54,044 nt of DNA from Chloroflexota bacterium (lineage in GTDB: Bacteria > Chloroflexota > Anaerolineae > Anaerolineales > Villigracilaceae), in assembly GCA_016219545.1 (NCBI GenBank), contig JACRMH010000047.1, positions 1 to 54,044 of the forward strand. The letters run 5' to 3'. Below, piece after piece: positions 17,054 to 27,500 of this stretch. A program made the translations under genes and the position numbers. The first letter of the stretch is position 1. Each line of letters starts with the position of its first letter. The notes below the pieces were generated by a model. That model did not search any database. It had not been told where the DNA came from and was given only the letters and a program-made list of their open reading frames with translations.

Positions 17054-20000
17054 ATGGCAAAGATAATGAAAGAAAAAGTCGAAGTCAAGAAAAATACAAA
17101 TCAAAAAAATGCGGCTGAAAAACCGTCAATAAAATCTGCCTCTAAACCCAAAGTTCAAGTCAGGGGTCTCAAGGCTTTGCAGCGTGAGCTTGACCAGCGC
17201 AACACCGAACTCTCGATCATCAATTCCATTCAGCAGGGACTTGCGGCTGATCTGAATTTCCAATCCATCATTGATATGGTGGGAGAAAAGATCCGCGAGA
17301 TCTTTAATACAGGCGATATTGGCATCCGCTGGTACGATCAAAACGAAAACCTTGTCCACTACCTTTACGAGTTCGAACATGGACAGCGCATCAGCATCCC
17401 ATCTGAAACTCCACGTAGCAATGCCTGGCGCAAAATGGTGGAGACGCGCCGTCCCGTTCTGCTTAACAGCCAGGCGGAAATGTCAGAGATGGGAATAGAT
17501 CTGGTCCCCGGCACGGACCAAAGCATGGCGCTCCTGACCGTGCCAATTATCGGCAGTGCGCAGGTGATCGGTTCGATCATCCTTGAAAATTATGAACGTG
17601 AACTGGCTTACACCGAATCTGATGTGCGCCTGTTGCAGACCATCGCATCCAGCATGGGGGTTGCACTGGAGAATGCCCGTCTTTTCGATGAGACTCAACG
17701 ACTCGTTTCTGAAACACAACGCCGCGCCACAGAATTGGCAGTGCTCAACTCCGTCCAACAGGGGCTGGCTTCCCGACCCGACCTGCAGGGCACAATTGAT
17801 ATGGTTGGCGACAAGATCCGCGAAGTGTTTAATACAGGCGATGTAGGTATTCGCTGGTACGAAGCTGAAACCGGGATGATCCATTATCCCTATGAATATG
17901 AACATTACGAGCTTTTGAGAATTCCGCCCAGCCCGGCAGACAATTCCACAGTTTGGCAGGTCTTGTCAAAGACCCGAAAACCACTAGTCGTCAACGAGAA
18001 CATGGCAGACTTTCACCGGAGTTCAGGCATGCATATGCTTCCCGGCACAGACATCTCCAAATCCATGTTGTATGTTCCCATCGTTGCGGCAGACCAGATC
18101 ATCGGGTTGATCGGTTTGGAAAACTACGAAAAAGAACATGCCTACAGTCAGTCGGATGTGCATCTGCTTGAAACCATTGCGGCCAGTATCGGGGTAGCGC
18201 TGCAAAATGCGCGGCTCTTTGATGAAACCACGCGGCGCGCCCGCGAGACCGGTGCGTTGAACGCAGTGGGACGCGACATTTCCGCCACCCTGGATGTTGC
18301 CACCGTCATGGAGCGGATCGCCATCCACGCCCGTGATCTGCTTCAAGCAAATACCAGTGCCATCTTCATTCCTGGCAGCGATGGAAATTATCATGCCATC
18401 GTCGCGATCGGCGATGTTGCGGAAGAATTGAAAGGCGACGTCATCAAACCCGGCGAGGGGATCATCGGTACGCTGGCGCAACAAGCCGCGGCAGAATTCA
18501 TCAACGATACCTTATCCGACCCGCGCGGAGTCCACATCCCCGGGACGGATGTTCTGGAACATGAACGACTCATCGTCGCTCCCCTCCTGACCGGAGACAA
18601 GGTCAGCGGAATGACGGCTGTCTGGCGCACAGGGGGTGAACTCTTCACCAACGCCGACCTTGATTTTCTCAAAGAGCTATCCCAGCAAACCGCCATCGCC
18701 ATGCAGAACGCGCGTCTGTTCGATGAGACTGAACGCTTATTTAAAGAGACTGAAGACCGTGCCGCAGAGTTAGCCATAATCAATACCGTCTTATCCGGTC
18801 TGGATTCCAAACAGGATATTCAGTTTATTTATGATACGGTGGGCAATAAAGTTCAGGAAATTTTTGACGCACAAACTGTTGTATTGGTTATTTACGATAA
18901 AAATTCAGGATTGACCTATTATCCATATATCATTGAAAAGGGAGAAAGGTTATATCAGGAACCGATCCCTTTGGCTGATGATGGAAGCGGCGGCGGATTT
19001 AGCGGGTATGTGTTGCGAACACGCCAGCCGTTGGTGGTCAATACCAATTTCATGGAAGTCTCGGAAAAATTTGAGTCCAAGAATCTTGGAAATAATGCGC
19101 CTGATGAAGTGGTGGTGTTGTCAGGGGTTTGGGTTCCCATGATGGTGGGTGAAGAAGTGATCGGTGTGATCTCACTGCAAAATCTGGAACATGAAAATGC
19201 GTTCCCAGAGTCGAGTGTACGCCTGCTCCAAACGTTGGCCAATTCAATGGCCATCACTCTCGAAAATACGCGACTCATAGACCAGACCCAGCGTTTGCTT
19301 AAAGAGACGGAACAACGTGCTACTGAACTGGCCATCATCAACAGCGTGGGCGAAGCCTTGTCGCGCCAGTTGGATATGGATGCCATGACGCGCATGTTGG
19401 GCGATAAGGTCCGCGACATTTTTCAGGTGGAAGTTGCCAGCGTCTTTTTCTATGACCAGCAAAACAACATGGTCCACATGGTTTACAGCTATGACCGCGG
19501 CTATGTTAACCTGCCCGAACCGCTTCCATTGGGGAAAGGTTTGTCGTCAACTGTGATCAGAACCCGCCAGCCGTTGGTCTTGGGGACAGCCGAAGAAGCG
19601 GATGCCCTGGACGCGATCAACATCCCCAACGCAGCCGGAGATAATGAGTTGGGACAATCCTGGATGGGCGTTCCGATCATCGCAGGAGAGCGTGTCATTG
19701 GGCTGGTTAGTGTGGAGAGTTATAAAAAATACGCCTTCGATGAATCCAGTGTGCGCCTGTTAACAACACTGACTGCCAATATGGGAGTCGCCATTGAAAA
19801 TGCGCGCCTCTTTGAAGAAACGCGCCGCCTGCTTCTTGTCACGGAACAACGCGCCGAAGAACTGGCGATCATCAATAATATTCAGACCGGGCTGGCTTCA
19901 CAGCTTGATATTCAATCCATTTTCAATCTTGTGGGCAATAAAGTCCGCGACACATTCGATGCCCGGACAGTCGTGATCTGTACCTATGACCAGCGTTCGA

Positions 20001-22483
20001 ATTTATTGCACTTCCCCTATGTTTATGAAGATGGAAAAAGGCTGTCGCTTGGACCTCTACCCAATCAGGGCAGGGGCTTCGGACCGTTCGTCATGCGCAC
20101 CCGTCAGCCACTCATGATCAATGACAATTTATTGGCTCGAGCCGCCGAAGTTGATTCATACGCAGTCGGCGGCGCGGAAATGGCAAAATCTGCAATTTAT
20201 GTCCCGCTGGTGATCGGTGAAGAATCACGCGGAATGATCTCCATTCAGAACATGGACCACGAATTTGCATTCACCGATTCAGACTTCCATTTGCTGATCA
20301 CGCTCGCGAGCAGTTTAAGTGTCGCATTTGAAAATGCCCGCCTATTCGATGAAACCACCCGCCGGGCAAAAGAAACTTCCGCCATCAACGAAGTAGGGCG
20401 CGATATTTCCTCCACGCTCGATGCAGGGGCCATCATGGAGCGAATCGCCAATCACGCCCGTGAACTGCTAAACAGCGAAGCCAGCGCCATTTATTTGCCG
20501 GATGCGGAAGGCGAGACTTTCACAGCGATTGCCGCTACAGGTACTATTGCAGAGGAGATCAAAGCAGATATTATCGCCGCAGGTGAAGGTATTATCGGGT
20601 CACTGGCGAAGCGCGGCACGGCAGAGTTCATCAACAGCACCAACGATGACCCGCGCACAGTTCAGATCCCCGGCACGCCGCATGATGCCGAAGAACGATT
20701 GATGGTCGCACCTCTCCTGACGGGCGAAAAAGTGAGCGGCATGATGGCCGTATGGCGCACTGGCGGTGAACCGTTCAATTACGCTGACCTCGGATTTTTA
20801 AAAGAGTTATCTCTTCAGGCCGCGATTGCAATTCAAAACGCCAACCTATTCAATGAAATTCAAAAGGCGCGCGAGGAAGCCGAAACAGCCAATCAAGCCA
20901 AGAGCGCCTTCCTCGCCATGATGAGTCACGAGATCCGCACACCGATGAATGCTGTCATCGGTATGAGCAATCTTTTGCTCGGCACTGAACTGAACACCGA
21001 GCAACAGGAATTTGCCGAGATCATCCGCAATAGCGGTGATGCCCTGCTGGGCATCATCAACGACATCCTCGACTTCAGCAAGATCGAAGCCGGCAAAATG
21101 GAAATGGAACGCCAGCCCTTCGACTTGCGCGAATGTGTGGAAAGCACATTGGACATCATCTCTCCGCGCGCCGAGGAGAAGAAACTGGATGTGGCTTATC
21201 TCATCGAGGATAACGTTCCGCCAGCCATTATGGGCGATGTGACGCGCCTGCGCCAGATACTCCTTAATCTATTCAGCAATGCGGTCAAATTTACTGAAAG
21301 AGGCGAGGTGGTCCTGACGGTATCTCATGCGCAGTTATCTGAAACCAATCCGCGTGATACTGGAAAGTTTAGTAAAAAGATCACTTTGAAATTTACTGTG
21401 CGCGATACAGGTATCGGTATTGCTCCGGAAGGTATGACACGTCTGTTCCAATCGTTCTCGCAGGCCGATTCATCCACCACGCGGAAATATGGCGGCACGG
21501 GTCTGGGACTGGTCATCAGCAAACGCCTGGTCGAGATGATCGGCGGGACGATGTGGGCGGAAAGTGAAGGGGTCAACGGAAAGGGTTCAGCCTTCCATTT
21601 CACCATCCTGACCGAGGCAGTGGTCATGCCAAAGCAAACGAAACGCAACTTGACCGGAATCCAGCCTCACCTAAACGAGAAGCGGGTCCTCATCGTGGAT
21701 GATAACGCCACCAATCGCCGCATCCTCACATTGCAACTGCACGGCTGGGGAATGCAGACACGCGATACAGAAGCACCGCTCGAAGCGTTGGAATGGATCA
21801 AACGCGGCGATCCATTTGATCTGGTCATCACGGATATGCACATGCCGGATATGGACGGCGTAACCCTGGCGCGCAGCATCCGCAAACTTCGTGATGCCAA
21901 AGCCCTGCCGATGGTGTTGTTCACATCCATGGGGCGGCGCGAAACGGATATGGAGACGATCAATTTTGCAGCCTTCCTGAATAAACCCATCAAGCCTTCG
22001 CAGCTATTCGATACCCTCGTTGGTGTATTTGCCGGTGATCAGGAAACCCTGATGCCAGCCATTCTCAAAACACAGTTGGATGCAGAGATGGGAATTCGCC
22101 ATCCATTACGGATCTTGCTTGCAGAGGATAATCTCGTCAATCAAAAACTCGCCTTACGCATATTGCAGCAGATGGGATATCGCGCCGACGTTGTTACAAA
22201 CGGTTTGGAGGCGCTCGAATCAGTGGAACGTCAAAAATATGACGTGATCCTCATGGACGTACAAATGCCTGAGATGGATGGACTGGAGGCCTCACGTCAG
22301 CTCTGCGCACGCTTGACTCGCGATACCCGTCCACGGATCATTGCCATGACAGCCAATGCCATGCAAGGCGACCGCGAGGTATGTCTTGCGGCCGGCATGG
22401 ATGATTACATTGCTAAACCAATTCATGTAAAAGAACTGATGGATGCATTGTCCAAGGCAAGAACAACCATTGGGAGTAATTGA
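17054..22483 (+). CDS. Seven-GAF hybrid sensor histidine kinase
   Basis: An 1809-residue soluble hybrid kinase. After a lysine-rich N terminus come seven GAF domains, at about residues 50-215, 228-390, 405-560, 571-745, 757-925, 935-1105 and 1115-1270, joined by helices ending in [12 protein letters not shown] signalling linkers. The HisKA domain has the phospho-acceptor H1292 in [11 protein letters not shown]; the HATPase domain has the N box ([12 protein letters not shown]), [10 protein letters not shown] and GGTGLGL. Two receivers follow, with D1594 ([12 protein letters not shown]) and D1735 ([11 protein letters not shown]). GAF3 and GAF7 resemble each other far more than the rest, indicating block duplication. 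There is no transmembrane segment, so signals come from ligands or from the upstream HAMP receptor. A GGAGG site precedes the ATG; the stop overlaps the Hpt gene start. Confidence 0.95.
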   Translation: MAKIMKEKVEVKKNTNQKNAAEKPSIKSASKPKVQVRGLKALQRELDQRNTELSIINSIQQGLAADLNFQSIIDMVGEKIREIFNTGDIGIRWYDQNENLVHYLYEFEHGQRISIPSETPRSNAWRKMVETRRPVLLNSQAEMSEMGIDLVPGTDQSMALLTVPIIGSAQVIGSIILENYERELAYTESDVRLLQTIASSMGVALENARLFDETQRLVSETQRRATELAVLNSVQQGLASRPDLQGTIDMVGDKIREVFNTGDVGIRWYEAETGMIHYPYEYEHYELLRIPPSPADNSTVWQVLSKTRKPLVVNENMADFHRSSGMHMLPGTDISKSMLYVPIVAADQIIGLIGLENYEKEHAYSQSDVHLLETIAASIGVALQNARLFDETTRRARETGALNAVGRDISATLDVATVMERIAIHARDLLQANTSAIFIPGSDGNYHAIVAIGDVAEELKGDVIKPGEGIIGTLAQQAAAEFINDTLSDPRGVHIPGTDVLEHERLIVAPLLTGDKVSGMTAVWRTGGELFTNADLDFLKELSQQTAIAMQNARLFDETERLFKETEDRAAELAIINTVLSGLDSKQDIQFIYDTVGNKVQEIFDAQTVVLVIYDKNSGLTYYPYIIEKGERLYQEPIPLADDGSGGGFSGYVLRTRQPLVVNTNFMEVSEKFESKNLGNNAPDEVVVLSGVWVPMMVGEEVIGVISLQNLEHENAFPESSVRLLQTLANSMAITLENTRLIDQTQRLLKETEQRATELAIINSVGEALSRQLDMDAMTRMLGDKVRDIFQVEVASVFFYDQQNNMVHMVYSYDRGYVNLPEPLPLGKGLSSTVIRTRQPLVLGTAEEADALDAINIPNAAGDNELGQSWMGVPIIAGERVIGLVSVESYKKYAFDESSVRLLTTLTANMGVAIENARLFEETRRLLLVTEQRAEELAIINNIQTGLASQLDIQSIFNLVGNKVRDTFDARTVVICTYDQRSNLLHFPYVYEDGKRLSLGPLPNQGRGFGPFVMRTRQPLMINDNLLARAAEVDSYAVGGAEMAKSAIYVPLVIGEESRGMISIQNMDHEFAFTDSDFHLLITLASSLSVAFENARLFDETTRRAKETSAINEVGRDISSTLDAGAIMERIANHARELLNSEASAIYLPDAEGETFTAIAATGTIAEEIKADIIAAGEGIIGSLAKRGTAEFINSTNDDPRTVQIPGTPHDAEERLMVAPLLTGEKVSGMMAVWRTGGEPFNYADLGFLKELSLQAAIAIQNANLFNEIQKAREEAETANQAKSAFLAMMSHEIRTPMNAVIGMSNLLLGTELNTEQQEFAEIIRNSGDALLGIINDILDFSKIEAGKMEMERQPFDLRECVESTLDIISPRAEEKKLDVAYLIEDNVPPAIMGDVTRLRQILLNLFSNAVKFTERGEVVLTVSHAQLSETNPRDTGKFSKKITLKFTVRDTGIGIAPEGMTRLFQSFSQADSSTTRKYGGTGLGLVISKRLVEMIGGTMWAESEGVNGKGSAFHFTILTEAVVMPKQTKRNLTGIQPHLNEKRVLIVDDNATNRRILTLQLHGWGMQTRDTEAPLEALEWIKRGDPFDLVITDMHMPDMDGVTLARSIRKLRDAKALPMVLFTSMGRRETDMETINFAAFLNKPIKPSQLFDTLVGVFAGDQETLMPAILKTQLDAEMGIRHPLRILLAEDNLVNQKLALRILQQMGYRADVVTNGLEALESVERQKYDVILMDVQMPEMDGLEASRQLCARLTRDTRPRIIAMTANAMQGDREVCLAAGMDDYIAKPIHVKELMDALSKARTTIGSN

Positions 22484-22824
22484 TGTCACAGATCGACCAA
22501 AGCATTTTCAACACACTAAAAGAAACCACAGGCTCGGATTTCATTGCAGAGTTGATCGATGTGTTCCTGAACGATGCGCCAGACTTGATCGCGCAGATGC
22601 ATTCCGCGCTTGCGACCCGGGACTCAGATACATTTCGCCGCGCGGCGCATTCAATGAAATCTAATGCGGCCACATTCGGCGCCATGGAACTTTCCGCGCT
22701 CGCAAAGGAGCTTGAAATATTCGGGCGTGAGAAAAACCTTGAGATCGGGAGCAGGCTCGAGGTTATGGAAGAAGCGTTCCGTCAGGCTGCAGTTCAATTG
22801 GAAGAGCTGAAGTCCCAGCCATAA
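22483..22824 (+). CDS. Histidine phosphotransfer (Hpt) protein
   Basis: A single Hpt domain of 113 residues with the phospho-accepting H56 in RRAAHSMKSNAATFGA, the family consensus. It would shuttle phosphate from the hybrid kinase receivers to a response regulator. The ATG at 22483 shares one base with the kinase stop (TGATG), implying translational coupling; the TTG codon just before it is not needed. The REC-cyclase gene starts 13 bases after its stop, so kinase, Hpt and cyclase read as one phosphorelay. Confidence 0.92.
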   Translation: MSQIDQSIFNTLKETTGSDFIAELIDVFLNDAPDLIAQMHSALATRDSDTFRRAAHSMKSNAATFGAMELSALAKELEIFGREKNLEIGSRLEVMEEAFRQAAVQLEELKSQP

Positions 22825-22837
22825 CCAAAAGGATATA

Positions 22838-23881
22838 ATGGCCGCATCCCCTGAACCCGCAAAATTATTGGTTATTGACGATAATAAGGTCAATCGCATT
22901 GTGCTTTCGCGCAACCTTGAACAACAGGGACATGTTGTGGAGACTGCTGAAAACGGCGAAGAGGGATTAAAGAAGATCCGCACGCAATCATTCGACCTGG
23001 TCCTGTTGGATATTGAAATGCCGGTGATGGATGGGTTCCAGGTACTGGAAGCCTGTTTGAACGATGTGGACTTGCGGCAGATCCCCATCATCATGACATC
23101 TGCAATGGATGAGATAGACGCGATGGTGAAATGCGTGGAGCTTGGCGCAGAAGATTATTTAACAAAACCGGTCAATGCGGTCTTGCTGCGCGCGCGAGTC
23201 AATGCCAGCCTTGAAAAGAAACGCCTGCGCGACGAACAGCGGAAATTATTCAGAACTTTTGCCACAAAAGAAGTGGCGGAGGAATTATTACGGACCGGTT
23301 TTTCGCTTGGCGGAAAAAAGATCACCGCCTCCATTTTATTTGCAGACATCCGCTCGTTCACGACCATTGCCGAGAGTCTGGACCCCTCTGAAACCATTGA
23401 CATGCTTAACCGGTATTTCGGCTCGATGTTCGATGCGATCAACACCAATAAGGGGACGGTCAACCAAATGGTGGGAGATGGACTCATGGCTGTATTTGGG
23501 GCGCCGATCCATTTTGAAGAGCATCGTGAACATGCAGTGCGCGCTGCACTGCAAATGCTCAAACAACTGCAACTTTTCAATGAGCAACAAGCCAGTCAAA
23601 GTAAAACGCAATTGAAGATCGGAATCGGAATTGCATCCGGCGAGATCATTGCCGGGTACATCGGTACACAAAGCCGCGCTACCTATACTTGCATCGGTGA
23701 TATTGTTAATCTGGCTTCCCGCATTGAAGAGCATACAAAAGTCGCCCTGCGTCCGCTATTAATTGACGATGACACCCGCAAGGGACTGGGCGATACTTAT
23801 GAACTCGAAGACCTGGGACCCACGCTCTTTAGAGGCAAGCAGCATCTTGTAAATGTTTTTTCGGTGGAACCGTCAGAATAA
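22838..23881 (+). CDS. Receiver-class III adenylate/guanylate cyclase response regulator
   Basis: The 347-residue protein joins a receiver domain (phospho-acceptor D58 in LVLLDIEMPVMDG) to a class III nucleotidyl cyclase catalytic domain. The two metal-binding aspartates are D170 (FADIRSF) and D214 (VGDGLMAVFG), and the transition-state region NLASRIEEHT is present. It would make cAMP or cGMP when phosphorylated; I cannot decide the nucleotide from sequence. The AAAAGGA site lies directly before the ATG. As the last gene after the kinase and Hpt genes it is the likely output of the relay, linking kinase input to a cyclic nucleotide rather than to transcription. Confidence 0.92.
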   Translation: MAASPEPAKLLVIDDNKVNRIVLSRNLEQQGHVVETAENGEEGLKKIRTQSFDLVLLDIEMPVMDGFQVLEACLNDVDLRQIPIIMTSAMDEIDAMVKCVELGAEDYLTKPVNAVLLRARVNASLEKKRLRDEQRKLFRTFATKEVAEELLRTGFSLGGKKITASILFADIRSFTTIAESLDPSETIDMLNRYFGSMFDAINTNKGTVNQMVGDGLMAVFGAPIHFEEHREHAVRAALQMLKQLQLFNEQQASQSKTQLKIGIGIASGEIIAGYIGTQSRATYTCIGDIVNLASRIEEHTKVALRPLLIDDDTRKGLGDTYELEDLGPTLFRGKQHLVNVFSVEPSE

Positions 23882-23905
23882 GCCCCTTATCAAAACGAAA
23901 CAAAC

Positions 23906-24547
23906 ATGTTTACTTCGGATCTATTTCACACACCAAAGCAATTCTCCTCTCTTGATGATATTCTGAGTGCGCTCATGGGCATGAAGGACGATCCGCTTGC
24001 GAAGGCGGGTACGAATGTTGTCATCAGCCGCGGTAATCCGAATGCAAGGCTATTGCTGATCGGCGAAGCACCAGGTCCGCAGGAAAATATACAAGGCAAG
24101 CCTTTTGTAGGACCTGCCGGTCAATTGCTCGATAAAATTTTACTCGCGGGGAATTTCGACCCTGAAAAGGATGTGTACATCACCAATTCTGTCTTCCGAA
24201 TGCCGCCGGGCGAAGATGGCAAGTCTTTCCGTAAACCTACCGATCAAGAGGTTGAGTATTACCGTCCCTTCGTGTTTGAGATCATCCGCCTGATCAACCC
24301 TTTTGTGATCCTAATGACTGGAAACGTAGCCTGTCAATCCGTCTTGAAAAAGACAGGTATCACCACCCTGCGCGGACAATGGACTCAGATGGAAGGACGC
24401 TGGCTCATGCCGATCTTTCATCCCTCCTACCTGTTGAGGAATCCATCGCGCGAACCCAATTCACCCAAAGCGTTGATGTGGAATGACATCCGCGAGATCC
24501 GCCGGAAATACGATGAATTGATGGAGAGCAATGCAAGCGCTATTTAG
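23906..24547 (+). CDS. Family-4-like uracil-DNA glycosylase lacking Fe-S cysteines
   Basis: The 213-residue product belongs to the uracil-DNA glycosylase superfamily, which removes uracil from DNA. Motif A is GEAPGPQE with GKPFVGPAGQLLD, and motif B is HPSYLLRNP; both match family 4. Family 4 enzymes carry a [4Fe-4S] cluster held by four cysteines. Here the N-terminal pair is replaced (MKDDPLAKAGTNVV), the third is replaced by phenylalanine in ITNSVFRMPPG, and the fourth by tyrosine in EYYRPFVFEII. The only cysteine in the protein lies in NVACQSVL. So it is probably a cluster-free variant with the active-site motifs kept. It stands alone with a weak ribosome site, 24 bases after the cyclase gene. 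Confidence 0.85.
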   Translation: MFTSDLFHTPKQFSSLDDILSALMGMKDDPLAKAGTNVVISRGNPNARLLLIGEAPGPQENIQGKPFVGPAGQLLDKILLAGNFDPEKDVYITNSVFRMPPGEDGKSFRKPTDQEVEYYRPFVFEIIRLINPFVILMTGNVACQSVLKKTGITTLRGQWTQMEGRWLMPIFHPSYLLRNPSREPNSPKALMWNDIREIRRKYDELMESNASAI

Positions 24548-24663
24548 TGAAAACGATTCTTCTGTTGAATGAATCCAAAATAAAGAGGAGGGAAATCTAA
24601 ATTAGTTCAACCCATGTTTTCATCACGAACTGTAGCAACGGCGAATCAATTTCCTTTTAACCC

Positions 24664-24696
24664 TTGACAGGAATAAGCCTATTAGGTAATATTCCT
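24664..24696 (+). promoter_or_regulatory. Sigma-70-type promoter with overlapping dyad, upstream of padR
   Basis: TTGACA (24664-24669) and TAATAT (24687-24692) are 17 bases apart. A dyad overlaps them: outer arms AGGAATA (24669-24675) and TATTCCT (24690-24696) and inner CCTA-T-TAGG (24678-24686), all on one centre at 24682-24683. This placement fits repression by the adjacent PadR protein. Confidence 0.8.
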
Positions 24697-24726
24697 ACAT
24701 AGTTATATAAAACAAAAGGAACAAAC

Positions 24727-25290
24727 ATGCCGCTTTCTCGTGCCATTCTCGGTTTTCTCGAATACCAGCCCATGACGGGTTATGACCTGAAAAAATTTTT
24801 CGATCAATCTGTCACCCATTTTTGGTCGGCAACACAGAGTCACATTTACAAGGCGCTGGAGAATTTGGAAAAAGACGGGATGGTCGCATCGCAGGTCATT
24901 CAAGGCGAAGGAAAACCCAATCGCAAGCAGTATCAGATCACGGATGAAGGAAGAGCCGAGTTGCGTCGCTGGGTATCTACACCCCTGCCATTGGATAGTC
25001 GGCGCGAGGCCTGGCTGATCCAGATCTTCTTCGCACATGGGATTACAAATGATGAGATCGCTCTTTTGATCGAAAAACGGATCGAAGCCATTCGGGAATA
25101 TCTAACACAATGTCAGATCGCGCAGACAAACCTGGACGAAAACAAAAAGCAGGTTGGCATCAAACGCTTGAGCGCACTCTGGCAATTGACTCTGGATTAC
25201 GGCACGGACTATTACCAAAATGAAATTGCATGGCTGGAAAAAACATTGCCGCGTGTTCGAAAATTACCCTCACTAACCCAGTCAAAATAA
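24727..25290 (+). CDS. PadR-family transcriptional regulator
   Basis: A 187-residue PadR regulator: an N-terminal winged helix (FLEYQPMTGYDLKKFFDQSV, then WSATQSHIYKALENLEKDGMV and the wing KPNRKQYQITDEGRAEL) followed by a C-terminal helical Vir_C-like dimerisation region rich in IEKRIEAIREYL. PadR proteins are usually ligand-relieved repressors of neighbouring transporters or stress genes and of themselves. Here a strong promoter with an overlapping dyad lies just upstream, and a membrane protein, two CPBP proteases and an NmrA-like protein follow on the same strand. AAAGGA precedes the ATG. Confidence 0.92.
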   Translation: MPLSRAILGFLEYQPMTGYDLKKFFDQSVTHFWSATQSHIYKALENLEKDGMVASQVIQGEGKPNRKQYQITDEGRAELRRWVSTPLPLDSRREAWLIQIFFAHGITNDEIALLIEKRIEAIREYLTQCQIAQTNLDENKKQVGIKRLSALWQLTLDYGTDYYQNEIAWLEKTLPRVRKLPSLTQSK

Positions 25291-25382
25291 CGCGATACCT
25301 GTAAAGGGACGCGACATGGTCAAACTGCTTGGATCAAAGCAGGTTTATTCAATGCGCTTTGTGCGCGAAAAAGGAGATATTA

Positions 25383-25841
25383 ATGCTTTACCCTATCGTC
25401 AAATGGATTCATATTCTGTGCGCCATCGTTTCACTCGGAGCGAACCTGACCTATTTTCCGTGGTTCATGCGAGTCCCTAAAAACCGCGAGACTTTGGTCT
25501 TCACCATCAGCACCATCCGCCTGTTGGATAACTGGATCGCAAATCCATCTTATGTGCTGGCTTACATTACAGGCGAGATCATGATGCGCGTTGGAGGCAA
25601 TATCCATTATTCAACTCCGTGGATGACCGCCGCGCTTACTTTATATGCCGTCGTTTCTGTGCTGGGGTTATTTATCTATGCTCCCTTATTGAAGAAACAG
25701 CAGAAACTGGCAGAAACCGTTGGAGCCGATGATGCGAATTATCAGCGCGTCTCGCGCAACGGGATCATTCTCGGAACGGTCATTGTCATCCTGACTCTTG
25801 GCATCACCTTCCTGATGGTGATCAAGCCCCAGTTGTGGTAA
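25383..25841 (+). CDS. DUF2269-like integral membrane protein
   Basis: The product of about 152 residues has four hydrophobic segments and begins with a lysine-histidine motif (YPIVKWIHILCAIVSLGANL) typical of DUF2269 proteins, whose function is unknown. The frame is open from 25329, but AAGGAG lies directly before the ATG at 25383, which I take as the start. It sits between padR and the CPBP protease gene and ends 6 bases before the latter. Confidence 0.8.
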   Translation: MLYPIVKWIHILCAIVSLGANLTYFPWFMRVPKNRETLVFTISTIRLLDNWIANPSYVLAYITGEIMMRVGGNIHYSTPWMTAALTLYAVVSVLGLFIYAPLLKKQQKLAETVGADDANYQRVSRNGIILGTVIVILTLGITFLMVIKPQLW

Positions 25842-25847
25842 TTAAGC

Positions 25848-26576
25848 ATGAACAGCCCTTCTCAAAAATTCAACCGTGTCTGGTGGACTCTGCTCGCCGC
25901 ACCGCTCCTGTCTTTGGTCTTGATCGTTATCGCGTCTGTTTATTTTGGAGTGGTCACGCAGGGACAAAACGTAGATGCAATCCCGCAACTGGTCGCAGAC
26001 TCAGCGCCATATCAACTGGTGGCATTGCAGATCTGGCTGTTATTGATTTTTATAAAATCAATGAAACGTGATGGTCTCTCATGGAAAGACATCGGCTGGA
26101 AGTTCCAAGAGGGTCAACAATTATGGCGCGAAATTTTAATTGGCGCCGTTCCCGGGGTTGGCATCGCCTTGCTTTACTTCTACATCCTCACACCCCTGTT
26201 GACCAGCCTGCAAAAAATTTGGGACTATGTCCCCGCAGGCTCAGTGCTCACCACCCTCGGCTCAGCCATCATCCCATTTGCAATTGCAGATGTTTTGTTA
26301 GCGCCGTTCGTTGAAGAAAGCATCTATCGCGGATACGGTCTTACGCGCCTGCTCGGAAAATTCAGTCAGCCCGCTGCGATTGCGCTTTCGATTTTCTTCT
26401 TCGGCATTCTGCATTGGACCGGCGGATTCTGGTACATTTTGCTGGTGGGCATCGTGGCGGGCGGATCCTTCGCGTGGCTGCGTATCTCGCGCAAAAACAT
26501 CATCGCGCCATTTGCCGCGCATCTGGCATTGAACATTGTTGAGACAATCTTTATCGTAATGGCATTTCAAGCCTGA
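25848..26576 (+). CDS. CPBP-family intramembrane metalloprotease
   Basis: A 242-residue polytopic membrane protein of the CPBP (Abi/CAAX protease) family. The EExxxR motif is FVEESIYRGYG, the second motif is FFFGILHWTGG and the third is APFAAHLALNIVET, giving the glutamates and histidines of a membrane-embedded metal site. Substrates are unknown; bacterial members are linked to peptide maturation, bacteriocin immunity or regulated proteolysis. It starts 6 bases after the DUF2269 gene without a clear Shine-Dalgarno, consistent with coupling. Confidence 0.88.
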   Translation: MNSPSQKFNRVWWTLLAAPLLSLVLIVIASVYFGVVTQGQNVDAIPQLVADSAPYQLVALQIWLLLIFIKSMKRDGLSWKDIGWKFQEGQQLWREILIGAVPGVGIALLYFYILTPLLTSLQKIWDYVPAGSVLTTLGSAIIPFAIADVLLAPFVEESIYRGYGLTRLLGKFSQPAAIALSIFFFGILHWTGGFWYILLVGIVAGGSFAWLRISRKNIIAPFAAHLALNIVETIFIVMAFQA

Positions 26577-26657
26577 TTCCACCTTTGTATTGAAACGAAA
26601 AGCAAACTCTTACGTATCCAAGAAGCAAGAAAAATTTTTCGCAATTTTGGAGGAAGC

Positions 26658-27500
26658 ATGAACAAGACAATTCGCAACATCATCTTCGTCGCGCTCTTCG
26701 CCGTCGGCGGCGGCTGGCTTGGCATCTGGCTTAACAGCGTCACGGGCAACACCCAGCCACCCATGCAAAGTTTGGGCGTTCTCGTCTGGTTAATGTCGCC
26801 TGCCCTTGTTGGCTTATTACTGCGCGCATTCGGCGGAGATGGCTGGAAGGATTCCGGCTTTGGGTTGAATCTACTCTCAGGCTGGAAGTGGTACCTCGTA
26901 GCACTTCTCGTCTATCCTCTCGCTTCGCTTCTGACCTTCGGGTTGGCCCTGTCCATCAAGGCCATCAGCGCTGACGGGTTTGCCACTCAAGGCTTCGGCG
27001 CATACACAAGCGTGGTCATCTTCATGCTCGGCGCTTCGCTGATGAAAAATTTCTTTGAAGAATTCGCATGGCGCGGATATCTCACCCCACGGCTTGATGC
27101 CGCAAAGGTTCATCCACTTTTGAACCATGCCATCGTTGCTGTGATATGGTGGGCATGGCATTTGCCATACTATTATTATTTCCTCGACCGCACTCAACTC
27201 ACCACTTATCTTGGAAATACCAGCCTGACAACTTTCCTGATCCTTGCGCTGATCGGCTTGTTCCCCACCGCCCTGCTCTTTGGAGAATTACGCCTGCTCA
27301 GCAAATCCGTGTGGACAGGATTCATCCTGCACGAACTGATCAACGCATTAAGTATGCCGCTTTTATTGAACGGTTTCATCAAACTCAATGGAACATTAGG
27401 CGCCATCTTCTCCCCCACTAATGACGGCATCATCACTTTTACATTGCTTGGACTGGCAGGTTGGATGTTGTATCAATATCGCATGAAGAGAACTGCATGA
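26658..27500 (+). CDS. Second CPBP-family intramembrane metalloprotease
   Basis: A 280-residue polytopic protein with the CPBP motifs NFFEEFAWRGYL (EExxxR), IWWAWHLPYYYY and GFILHELINALS. It differs considerably from the preceding CPBP protein, so the pair is not a recent tandem duplication. A GGAGG site precedes the ATG, and its stop overlaps the start of the NmrA-like gene (ATGA), indicating one transcript. Substrate unknown. Confidence 0.88.
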   Translation: MNKTIRNIIFVALFAVGGGWLGIWLNSVTGNTQPPMQSLGVLVWLMSPALVGLLLRAFGGDGWKDSGFGLNLLSGWKWYLVALLVYPLASLLTFGLALSIKAISADGFATQGFGAYTSVVIFMLGASLMKNFFEEFAWRGYLTPRLDAAKVHPLLNHAIVAVIWWAWHLPYYYYFLDRTQLTTYLGNTSLTTFLILALIGLFPTALLFGELRLLSKSVWTGFILHELINALSMPLLLNGFIKLNGTLGAIFSPTNDGIITFTLLGLAGWMLYQYRMKRTA

